Positions 1 through 6,697 of a stretch of DNA of 6,697 bases are shown here, piece by piece (position 1 is the stretch's first letter; each line of letters begins with the position of its first letter). The translations under genes were made by a program, and so were the position numbers. This stretch comes from Bordetella parapertussis (GTDB lineage: Bacteria; Pseudomonadota; Gammaproteobacteria; Burkholderiales; Burkholderiaceae_C). The stretch is from the NCBI GenBank assembly GCA_945900695.1, contig CAMDJU010000151.1, positions 1 through 6,697 on the forward strand, written 5' to 3'. Below the pieces are notes generated by a model. That model saw nothing but the letters and a program-made list of their open reading frames with translations. It searched no databases and was not told the DNA's origin.

Positions 1-621
1 TCAGCACTGTCTGAAGAGCGCGATCAAATTGGCCCGCGTGTCAGGGCGATCATGCAAATCATCTTGGACCGCTACAAAGTGGGCATTGAGGTGGTGGGCA
101 TCAATTTGCAACAAGGGGGCGTGCGCCCTCCCGAGCAAGTTCAAGCTGCCTTTGACGATGTGCTCAAGGCCGGTCAAGAGCGCGAGCGGGCCAAAAACGA
201 AGCCCAAGCGTATGCCAATGATGTGGTTCCCAGGGCAGTGGGTGCCGCGTCCCGCTTGAAAGAGGAAGCGGAAGGCTACAAATCCCGCATCATTGCGCAG
301 GCGCAAGGTGATGGGCAGCGGTTCCGATCGGTTCTCAACGAGTACCAAAAAGCACCCCAAGTGACGCGAGACCGCATGTACATCGATGCCATGCAACAAA
401 TCTACAGCAATGTCACCAAGGTGCTGGTCGAGTCCAAGCAAGGCTCCAACTTGCTTTACCTGCCCCTGGACAAAATCATGCAGGCCACCCAATCCACCAC
501 GCCGGCTGCGGGCGCACCCGTGCCATTGACAGGTGCAGACAACAATGCCCCGACGAGTTCGTCCAATGCGGATGTGCGAAACCGCGATGGTGCTCGCTCC
601 CGCGACCGCGACGCCCGCTGA
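1..621 (+). CDS. hflK: HflK, FtsH protease modulator subunit (3' part; start lies upstream of the window)
   Basis: The reading frame is open from base 1 and gives the last 206 residues, so the N-terminal membrane segment and first part of the SPFH/band 7 domain are missing. HflK pairs with HflC in a large inner-membrane complex that surrounds FtsH and limits its proteolysis of membrane proteins. Visible family wording: LDRYKVGIEVVGINLQ (22-37), the VRPPEQV segment (41-47), the helical KAGQERERAKNEAQAYANDV stretch (56-75) typical of the C-terminal coiled coil, and SNLLYLPLDKIM (149-160), the conserved end of the HflK core. After it comes a low-complexity tail rich in Ala, Pro, Thr and Ser that ends in alternating Arg/Asp (RNRDGARSRDRDAR). 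hflC follows 18 bases downstream, which is the expected operon order; hflX and hfq would normally lie upstream (inference). Family assignment is very secure. Confidence 0.97.
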   Translation, partial: SALSEERDQIGPRVRAIMQIILDRYKVGIEVVGINLQQGGVRPPEQVQAAFDDVLKAGQERERAKNEAQAYANDVVPRAVGAASRLKEEAEGYKSRIIAQAQGDGQRFRSVLNEYQKAPQVTRDRMYIDAMQQIYSNVTKVLVESKQGSNLLYLPLDKIMQATQSTTPAAGAPVPLTGADNNAPTSSSNADVRNRDGARSRDRDAR

Positions 622-639
622 AAGCCCAGGTCATCCATC

Positions 640-1548
640 ATGAACAAAATTGGTTTCTACATCACCTCGGGCCTGGTGGCCTTGTTGATCATCAGCTCCA
701 CGCTTTTTGTGGTCGATCAGCGTCAATTTGGGGTTGTTTACTCCTTGGGTCAAATCAAAGATGTGATCACCGAGCCAGGTTTGCACCTCAAACTTCCCCC
801 ACCATTTCAAAATGTGTCGTACATCGACAAGCGACTTTTGACCTTGGACAACCAAGACACAGAGCCCATGCTGACCGCCGAGAAGCAGCGCATGGTCATC
901 GATTGGTATGTGCGCTGGCGCATCACCGACCCCTCCAACTACATTCGCAATGTGGGCTTGGATGAAAAAGCTGGTGCCATGCAATTGAGCCGTGTTGTGC
1001 GCAATGCCTTGCAAGAAGAAATCAACAAACGAACGGTGAAAGAGTTGTTGTCCGTTAAGCGAGAGGCCTTGCTCCAAGACGTCAAGCGCGAAGTGCTGGA
1101 GGTGGTCCAAGGGGCCAAGCCTTGGGGGGTGGATGTCGTGGACGTGCGGATCACCCGGGCCGATTATGTGGACGCCATCACCGAATCGGTTTATCGGCGC
1201 ATGGAGGCCGAGCGCAAGCGAGTGGCCAATGAACTGCGCTCCACGGGCGCGGCCGAAGGCGAAAAAATCCGCGCTGATGCCGACCGCCAGCGTGAAGTGA
1301 CCGTGGCCAACGCCTACCGCGACGCCCAAAAAATCAAAGGCGAGGGCGATGCCGAAGCGGCCAAAGTGTATGCCGATGCCTTTGGTCGTGACGCTCAATT
1401 TGCCCAGTTTTATCGCAGCCTGGACGCTTACAAGGCGAGCTTCAACAAGAAAAGTGATGTGATGGTCGTCGACCCATCCAGTGAGTTTTTCAAGGCATTT
1501 CGCGGTAATTCGGCTGGATCTGCGCCCCCCGCTTCTAGCAAAAAGTGA
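640..1548 (+). CDS. hflC: HflC, FtsH protease modulator subunit
   Basis: This is the complete 302-residue partner of HflK. Residues about 6-25 form one hydrophobic N-terminal membrane anchor (FYITSGLVALLIISSTLFVV), followed by the SPFH/band 7 domain (about 25-190) starting VDQRQFGVVYSLGQ. The HflC signature RRMEAERKRVANELRSTG lies at 186-203, leading into the Ala/Glu/Arg-rich helical region AAEGEKIRADADRQREV (204-220). The conserved end VVDPSSEFFKAF (276-287) is followed by a short Ser/Ala/Pro tail. The ATG at 640 is chosen because it places the membrane anchor right at the N-terminus; a short AGG at 628-630 could serve as a weak ribosome site. Length is slightly above the roughly 290-330 usual for the family range, so nothing is missing. 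Co-transcription with hflK is implied by the 18-base gap, and the next gene begins in its stop codon. Confidence 0.97.
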   Translation: MNKIGFYITSGLVALLIISSTLFVVDQRQFGVVYSLGQIKDVITEPGLHLKLPPPFQNVSYIDKRLLTLDNQDTEPMLTAEKQRMVIDWYVRWRITDPSNYIRNVGLDEKAGAMQLSRVVRNALQEEINKRTVKELLSVKREALLQDVKREVLEVVQGAKPWGVDVVDVRITRADYVDAITESVYRRMEAERKRVANELRSTGAAEGEKIRADADRQREVTVANAYRDAQKIKGEGDAEAAKVYADAFGRDAQFAQFYRSLDAYKASFNKKSDVMVVDPSSEFFKAFRGNSAGSAPPASSKK

Positions 1549-1742
1549 TGGTGGATGGCTCAGACCTGATTTGGACTGCGCTGGGCTTGGTGTTCGTGAT
1601 CGAGGGCTTGATGCCCTTCATTTCACCTTCTGGTTGGCGCCGCATCTTCATGCAGGTGCAGCAACTCACTGACGGTCAAATCCGTTTTTTTGGTTTTGTT
1701 TCCATCGCTTTTGGCCTGTTGCTCTTGGCTTGGATGACCTGA
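1548..1742 (+). CDS. DUF2065 (YjeT-like) small inner-membrane protein
   Basis: This encodes a 64-residue protein with two hydrophobic helices, about residues 6-25 (DLIWTALGLVFVIEGLMPFI) and 45-62, joined by a short polar loop containing WRR (30-32). The pattern of a Leu/Val-rich first helix with EGLMPF, then a Pro-x-x-Trp-Arg-Arg turn, is that of DUF2065, whose E. coli member YjeT is also encoded beside hflC. The function of the family is not established; its constant neighbour suggests a link to the HflKC membrane complex (inference). The start is ATG at 1548, sharing one base with the hflC TGA (TGATG), which suggests translational coupling. A GTG at 1545 in the same frame, directly before it, would add one residue and cannot be excluded. 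The stop codon falls within a strong inverted repeat. Confidence 0.9.
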   Translation: MVDGSDLIWTALGLVFVIEGLMPFISPSGWRRIFMQVQQLTDGQIRFFGFVSIAFGLLLLAWMT

Positions 1743-1772
1743 CCAGTGGGCCCCTTTGGGGGCCACTGGTCA
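1740..1772 (+). terminator. Strong hairpin after the hflKC-DUF2065 genes, possible terminator
   Basis: The arms at 1740-1754 (TGACCAGTGGGCCCC) and 1758-1772 (GGGGGCCACTGGTCA) pair over 15 positions with one G-G mismatch and a TTT loop. The left arm begins with the TGA stop codon of the DUF2065 gene. The stem is very GC-rich, but no T-run follows directly; the nearest is six T at 1790-1795, 18 bases on. It may therefore be an imperfect intrinsic terminator, an mRNA 3'-end stabiliser or a partial read-through barrier. Structure is seen directly; the role is inferred. Confidence 0.55.
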
Positions 1773-1783
1773 CGGGCTAAAAT
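1756..1783 (+). promoter_or_regulatory. Candidate sigma-70 promoter for hisZ
   Basis: A TAAAAT -10 element at 1778-1783 (five of six matches to TATAAT) sits 27 bases before the hisZ start. TTGGGG at 1756-1761, with a 16-base spacer, is the best -35 candidate but matches only the first three consensus bases. Transcription would start near 1790 and give a leader of about 20 bases. The -35 candidate lies in the loop and right arm of the hairpin described separately. It is weak as a sequence match, but it is in the only gap of more than 31 bases between hflK and metC. Confidence 0.4.
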
Positions 1784-1810
1784 CCATTCTTTTTTCTCCA
1801 TTCCAACCAT

Positions 1811-2965
1811 ATGTCTGCCTGGGTCTTGCCGGATCACATCGCCGATGTGTTGCCCTCTGAGGCCCGTCACATTGAAGAATTGCGCCGCATCTGGCTCGAC
1901 CATGCCCGGCGCTGCGGCTACGAGTTGGTGATGCCCCCGCTGCTTGAGCACTTGGACTCTTTGTTGTCTGACAGTGACCCGTCAATCAATTTGAAAACCT
2001 TCAAATTGGTCGATCAATTGTCTGGCCGCACTTTGGGTCTGCGTGCTGACACCACGGTGCAAGTGGCGCGCATCGATGCCCACTTGCTCAACCGCAAAGG
2101 CGTTACCCGCCTGTGCTACTGCGGCCCGGTGCTGCACACGCGTGCAGATCGCCCCGGGGCCACCCGCGAGCCCTATCAACTGGGCGCTGAAATTTACGGG
2201 CACCCTGGATTGGAAGCGGATTTAGAGATCTTGGCTTTGGCTTTGAGGGGCGCTGACTCTGCTGGTTTGTCGGGCGTGGTTTTGGACATGGGGCATGCCC
2301 GCATCGTCCCCGCCTTATTGGATGGCTTGGCCCTGCAGGAGGGCTTGGTTCAAGACTTACACACGGCCTTGGGACGCAAAGATGCACCCCAAATCGGCAA
2401 ACTGGCCCAACATTTGCCAGCCCCTGTGGTCAAGGCCTTGCAGGCCTTGACGGGCCTCTACGGTGGGCGCTCCATCTTGATGGCGGGTCGGCAGGTTCTG
2501 TCAGCGTGGCCACAAGCGATTCAAGCTTTGGATCAGTTGGCTTTCTTAGCGGATCAACTGACCGGCTGTGACATTACTTTTGATCTGGGCGACTTGAATG
2601 GTTACGGCTACTACAGCGGTTTGAGGTTTGCCTTGTATGCCCACAGCGCGGGAGACGCCTTGTTGCGCGGTGGTCGATACGACGCGGTGGGTGCGGTCTT
2701 TGGGCGCGACAGGCCAGCCGTTGGTTTTAGCCTTGACTTGAAAGAATGGGCCCGCTGTCTGCCGCGCCCCGCCCAAAACAGTGCCATCCGCGCCCCTTGG
2801 TCTGAAGACACTGCCTTGCGCGATGCCATTGATGCGCTGCGCCAACTAGGCGAAACCGTGGTGTGTGTCTTGCCCGGGCATGACAGCGAAGCTGACGAAT
2901 TCAACTGCAACCGCGAGTTGGTGCGCCAAGGCACCCAGTGGCATGTCCAACCCCTTCACCCCTGA
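1811..2965 (+). CDS. hisZ: HisZ, ATP phosphoribosyltransferase regulatory subunit
   Basis: HisZ is a catalytically inactive paralogue of histidyl-tRNA synthetase. It joins short-form HisG to form the enzyme that condenses ATP and PRPP in the first step of histidine synthesis, and it is needed for activity and for histidine feedback. The 384 residues cover the HisRS-like core: opening LPDHIADVLPSEA (6-18), TLGLRADTTVQVAR (74-87), motif-2-like REPYQLGAEIYG (119-130), the degenerate GYGYYSG (264-270) in place of the HisRS histidine-A loop, and motif-3-like GGRYDAVGAVFG (287-298) with AVGFSLDL (303-310). A short C-terminal part (about 320-384) replaces the full anticodon-binding domain, which separates it from HisRS (usually above 420 residues). 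The ATG at 1811 puts the conserved N-terminus at the expected place, although no clear Shine-Dalgarno precedes it. hisG is not in the window, as is common in Burkholderiales, where it sits in the main his cluster. Confidence 0.95.
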   Translation: MSAWVLPDHIADVLPSEARHIEELRRIWLDHARRCGYELVMPPLLEHLDSLLSDSDPSINLKTFKLVDQLSGRTLGLRADTTVQVARIDAHLLNRKGVTRLCYCGPVLHTRADRPGATREPYQLGAEIYGHPGLEADLEILALALRGADSAGLSGVVLDMGHARIVPALLDGLALQEGLVQDLHTALGRKDAPQIGKLAQHLPAPVVKALQALTGLYGGRSILMAGRQVLSAWPQAIQALDQLAFLADQLTGCDITFDLGDLNGYGYYSGLRFALYAHSAGDALLRGGRYDAVGAVFGRDRPAVGFSLDLKEWARCLPRPAQNSAIRAPWSEDTALRDAIDALRQLGETVVCVLPGHDSEADEFNCNRELVRQGTQWHVQPLHP

Positions 2966-4312
<1,347 letters not shown>

Positions 4313-4343
4313 AGCCGTTCAAACTTTTCTTGAAAGCCAAACC

Positions 4344-4868
4344 ATGCTGACCGAAGACGGTAAACACCTTTACGTTTCTTACGACGAATACCACAACCAA
4401 ATCGAAAAGTTGGCGATCAAAATTCATCAATCTGGTTGGCAATTCGACACCATCCTGTGTTTGGCCAGGGGCGGCATGCGCCCTGGGGACATCCTGTCTC
4501 GCATCTTTGACAAACCTTTGGCCATCATGTCCACCAGCTCTTACCGCTCAGAAGCGGGCACCGTTCAAGGACACTTGGACATTGCCCGTTTCATCACAAC
4601 CCCGAAAGGGGAAATTGCCGGGCGCGTTTTATTGGTGGACGACTTGGCCGACTCTGGACATACCCTGAATGCCGTGATCAGCTTGTTGCGCGACAACTAC
4701 AAACCCATCACCGAGTTGCGCAGCGCAGTCATTTGGACCAAGGGCGTGTCGGGCTTCCAACCCGACTTTTCGGTGGAATTTTTGCCCACCAACCCCTGGA
4801 TTCACCAGCCCTTTGAAGGTTACGACAGCATGCGCCCAGAGCAGTTGTTGGCCAAATGGCAAGTGTGA
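4344..4868 (+). CDS. Phosphoribosyltransferase, probably purine-specific (Gpt/Hpt-like)
   Basis: This 174-residue protein is a type I phosphoribosyltransferase. The PRPP-binding loop is LLVDDLADSGHT (96-107), with the paired acidic residues and the small-residue turn typical of the fold; LARGGMRPGDILSRIF (40-55) is the usual early loop and helix. Near the C-terminus NPWIHQPFE (150-158) resembles the base-stacking TWIEQPWD segment of E. coli xanthine-guanine phosphoribosyltransferase, so purine salvage (base + PRPP to nucleoside monophosphate) is likely, but the exact base is not readable from the sequence. At 174 residues it is somewhat longer than E. coli Gpt (152). A GAAAG at 4332-4336 may act as a weak ribosome site before the ATG at 4344. 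It lies 31 bases after purA, a fitting purine context, and its last codons overlap the start of metC. Confidence 0.88.
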   Translation: MLTEDGKHLYVSYDEYHNQIEKLAIKIHQSGWQFDTILCLARGGMRPGDILSRIFDKPLAIMSTSSYRSEAGTVQGHLDIARFITTPKGEIAGRVLLVDDLADSGHTLNAVISLLRDNYKPITELRSAVIWTKGVSGFQPDFSVEFLPTNPWIHQPFEGYDSMRPEQLLAKWQV

Positions 4869-6130
4869 AAAAGACCACGTCGCTGATCCACCACCCCTAT
4901 CGGGCGCCGGTGGATTTTGAGGCGCCATTGACGGCCGTTCACAAGGCCTCCACTGTTTTTTTCCCGTCTGTCGAGGCCATGAAAAGCCGCGACTGGAAGG
5001 ACAAATCCGCCTACACCTATGGGCTGCACGGCACGCCCACCACCTTCACCTTGGAAGAGCGTTTATGTGCCATCGAGGGTGGCTTGCACTGTTTGCTCGT
5101 TCCCAGCGGTTTGGCCGCCATTGCCCAGGTCAACCTGGCTTTGTTGTCCAGTGGTGATGAGGTTTTGCTCCCCGATAACGTGTACGGACCGAGCAAGGCA
5201 CTTGCGCACGGCGAGCTTCGTCAATGGGGCATCTCTCACCGCTGCTACAACCCGATGGATGTGCAGGACTTGGCCGCGAAAATTTCACCCACCACCCGCT
5301 TGGTCTGGTTGGAGGCGCCAGGCTCCATCACCATGGAGTTTCCCGACCTGCTGGCACTGGTTCACCTGTGCCGCGAGCGTGGGGTTCTTTGCGTGCTGGA
5401 CAACACCTGGGGCGCTGGTGTGGCCTTCAATGCTTTTGATTTGACCCCCGATCAAGGCCCGCATTCTCTCGGGGTGGACATCACCGTTCATGCCCTGACC
5501 AAATACCCCAGCGGCGGCGGCGATGTGTTGATGGGCAGCATCATCATGCGCGACAGTGCCTTGGCCATGCGCTTGAAGCTCAGCCACATGCGTCTGGGTT
5601 TGATGGTCGGTGCCAATGACGCAGAAATGGTGTTGCGCTCTTTGCCCAGCATGGCCATGCGCTACCGCGCGCAAGACATCAGCGCACGACATTTGGCCCA
5701 GTGGTGCCAGCACCAGCAGGCTGTGTTGCAGGTTTTGCACCCTTGTTTGCCCGACTCACCGGGTCATGCCAACTGGCTGCGTGTGTGCACCCCGTCATCC
5801 ACAGGAGATATCAACCCTTTGGGTGAGGATGTAAGCCCATCCACTGGCTGGGCAGCTGCATTGTTCAGCATCGTGATCGACCCTCAATTCAGCGTGACCC
5901 AGGTGCACCAGTTCTGTGAAGCCTTGCAGTTTTTTCGCTTGGGTTACAGCTGGGCTGGTCCGGTCAGTTTGGTGGTCCCATACGAATTGCAAACTTTGCG
6001 CACCTCTTGGCCCGATGGCATACGGCTCGGCCATGTGGTTCGGTTTTCCATTGGTTTTGAAGCCACCCAAGACCTGCAACTTGATTTGCAGCAGGCTTTT
6101 GCATTGGCATTCCCAGCGCAAGGCCAATGA
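4856..6130 (+). CDS. metC: Cystathionine beta-lyase (PLP-dependent Cys/Met metabolism enzyme)
   Basis: The enzyme cleaves cystathionine to homocysteine, pyruvate and ammonia, the penultimate step of methionine synthesis. The 424 residues follow MetC throughout: VPSGLAAIAQVNLALLSSGDEV (82-103), DNVYGPS (107-113) with the Tyr (110) that stacks on PLP, LEAPGSITMEFPD (152-164), LDNTWGAGVAF (181-191) with Asp182 for the PLP ring nitrogen, and ALTKYPSGGGDVLMG (213-227) with the Schiff-base lysine at 216. APGSITME and YSWAGPVSL (364-372) favour MetC over MetB or MetZ. Two oddities: the YxR motif of E. coli MetC reads YGL here (55-57), and about 15 extra residues occur around 314-330, which helps explain the length over E. 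coli's 395. The ATG at 4856 overlaps the previous gene by 13 bases; a GTG at 4865 giving a four-base GTGA overlap is an equally reasonable start. Either implies translational coupling. Confidence 0.9.
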   Translation: MASVKKTTSLIHHPYRAPVDFEAPLTAVHKASTVFFPSVEAMKSRDWKDKSAYTYGLHGTPTTFTLEERLCAIEGGLHCLLVPSGLAAIAQVNLALLSSGDEVLLPDNVYGPSKALAHGELRQWGISHRCYNPMDVQDLAAKISPTTRLVWLEAPGSITMEFPDLLALVHLCRERGVLCVLDNTWGAGVAFNAFDLTPDQGPHSLGVDITVHALTKYPSGGGDVLMGSIIMRDSALAMRLKLSHMRLGLMVGANDAEMVLRSLPSMAMRYRAQDISARHLAQWCQHQQAVLQVLHPCLPDSPGHANWLRVCTPSSTGDINPLGEDVSPSTGWAAALFSIVIDPQFSVTQVHQFCEALQFFRLGYSWAGPVSLVVPYELQTLRTSWPDGIRLGHVVRFSIGFEATQDLQLDLQQAFALAFPAQGQ

Positions 6131-6144
6131 ATTGCGATGGCATC

Positions 6145-6165
6145 AAATGAGAATGGTTCTTATTT
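6145..6165 (+). promoter_or_regulatory. Fur-box-like operator upstream of the iron-binding protein gene
   Basis: An interrupted palindrome of two 10-base arms around a central G (6155) matches at 8 of 10 positions. Its core TGAGAATGGTTCTTA (6148-6162) fits the Fur 7-1-7 pattern TGAtAATnATTaTCA well on the left (6 of 7) and moderately on the right (4 of 7; 5 of 7 against the common TGAGAAT/ATTCTCA variant). It stands in an AT-rich patch 36 bases before a gene whose product binds ferric iron, so iron-dependent repression by Fur is the natural reading. No strong -10/-35 pair could be chosen; a weak TTTAAA at 6168-6173 is the nearest -10-like hexamer. Confidence 0.7.
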
Positions 6166-6191
6166 AGTTTAAACTCTCCACATCTTGGAAC

Positions 6192-6197
6192 GGGGAG
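6192..6197 (+). promoter_or_regulatory. Ribosome binding site of the iron-binding protein gene
   Basis: GGGGAG lies three bases before the ATG at 6201. It is the clearest purine-rich ribosome site in the window, although the spacing is on the short side. It supports 6201 as the start together with the signal peptide that begins there. Confidence 0.6.
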
Positions 6198-6200
6198 CTT

Positions 6201-6697
6201 ATGAAGATCTTGAATGCCTGTATTGCAGCCCTGGGCTTGGGTTTGCTGGGCTTGGCGCAGGCCCAAAACACGCTCAATTTGTATTCGGCCAGGCACTATC
6301 CAACAGATGAAGCCCTTTACAGCGAATTCACCAAAACCACTGGGATCACCATTCGGCGGGTGGATGCTGACGACGCTGGCATCTTGACGCGTTTGAAAAC
6401 CGAGGGAACCGCTTCTCCGGCCGATGTCGTTTTGCTGGTGGATGCTGCCAGGCTGTGGCGCGCTGAAACCGATGGCTTGTTTTTGCCCGTCCATTCGGCA
6501 AGCCTGGAGTCGTTGATACCCGCTCATTTGCGCGCCCAGCCAAACGCTGAAGGTGGCATCGCCTGGTTTGGCATGTCCACCCGCGCCCGGATTGTGGTTT
6601 ACGACAAGCGCAAGCTCGATCGCCAAATCGTGGACAGCTATGAAAAATTGGCCGACCCCAAACTCAAAGGTATGTTGTGCATTCGCTCGGGCTCACA
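6201..6697 (+). CDS. Fe(3+) ABC transporter periplasmic substrate-binding protein (5' part; runs off the window end)
   Basis: The frame from ATG 6201 stays open to the end of the window, giving 165 codons of a family usually about 330-350 residues long. Residues 1-21 are a typical Sec signal peptide: Lys2, a hydrophobic core (IAALGLGLLGL, 8-18) and an AQA cleavage site before Gln22. The mature protein begins NTLNLYSARHYPTD (23-36), containing the YSxRHY motif of FutA/FbpA-type ferric-binding proteins, whose His and Tyr (32-33) are iron ligands in that group. Further matches are SPADVVLLVDAARLWRAE (79-96), AWFGMSTRARIVVY (127-140) and YEKLADPKLKG (152-162). It should deliver ferric iron to an inner-membrane permease and ATPase, probably encoded just downstream (inference). 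The Fur-like site and separate leader suggest it starts a new, iron-regulated transcript independent of metC. Confidence 0.92.
   Translation, partial: MKILNACIAALGLGLLGLAQAQNTLNLYSARHYPTDEALYSEFTKTTGITIRRVDADDAGILTRLKTEGTASPADVVLLVDAARLWRAETDGLFLPVHSASLESLIPAHLRAQPNAEGGIAWFGMSTRARIVVYDKRKLDRQIVDSYEKLADPKLKGMLCIRSGS

Noticed and set aside
1..492. A 163-codon open frame on the minus strand opposite hflK
   Set aside because: It is a shadow of hflK, whose frame carries all conserved HflK segments.
631..1398. A 255-codon open frame on the minus strand opposite hflC
   Set aside because: It is an antisense shadow of an unmistakable hflC; its translation is His/Gly-rich, resembles no family and has no ribosome site.
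4318..4334. TTCAA/TTGAA mini-hairpin between purA and the phosphoribosyltransferase gene
   Set aside because: It is a five-base AT-rich stem, too weak to be a terminator.
6102..6129. Inverted repeat CATTGGC/GCCAATG at the end of metC as a terminator
   Set aside because: It has only seven base pairs with a 14-base loop, lies within the coding sequence and has no T-run; chance is sufficient.
5964..6626. A 220-codon open frame on the minus strand across the metC end, the gap and the iron-binding gene
   Set aside because: It runs antisense through two recognised genes and a Fur-like site, and its translation shows no domain features.

Overview
The window reads as an ordinary chromosomal housekeeping segment of a betaproteobacterium. 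The gene order hflK-hflC-(DUF2065)-hisZ-purA-phosphoribosyltransferase, with hisZ rather than a fused or long HisG, is typical of Burkholderiales. Protein wording, moderate-to-high GC and a TAAAAT-type -10 element point to Comamonadaceae (Limnohabitans/Rhodoferax/Hydrogenophaga-like). The family call is inference from familiarity with these proteins, not from a search.

Layout: all eight recognised genes lie on the + strand and are tightly packed. Bases 1-621 are the 3' part of hflK. hflC follows after 18 bases, and a DUF2065 (YjeT-like) small membrane protein starts inside the hflC stop codon. A 15-bp-arm hairpin spans the DUF2065 stop and runs into a probable promoter for hisZ (1811-2965). 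purA (2981-4312) follows 15 bases later, then a phosphoribosyltransferase gene (4344-4868) that overlaps a cystathionine beta-lyase gene, metC (4856-6130). A 70-bp AT-rich gap holds a good Fur-box candidate. The window ends inside a gene for a secreted Fe(3+)-binding protein of an ABC importer (from 6201, cut at 6697).

Function: the first block is the HflKC membrane complex that modulates FtsH proteolysis, plus its usual small membrane partner gene. The second block is metabolic. HisZ supports the first step of histidine synthesis (ATP + PRPP), PurA makes adenylosuccinate for AMP, and the phosphoribosyltransferase probably uses PRPP with a purine base, so three neighbours draw on the same purine/PRPP pool. 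MetC is translationally coupled to the phosphoribosyltransferase and belongs to methionine synthesis. The last gene starts a separate, probably iron-repressed unit.

I found no convincing undescribed system, mobile element, CRISPR array or RNA gene. The points most worth checking are the Fur site before the iron-binding protein, two departures from E. coli MetC (loss of the usual active-site Arg and a loop insertion), and the hairpin that overlaps a stop codon and a promoter.
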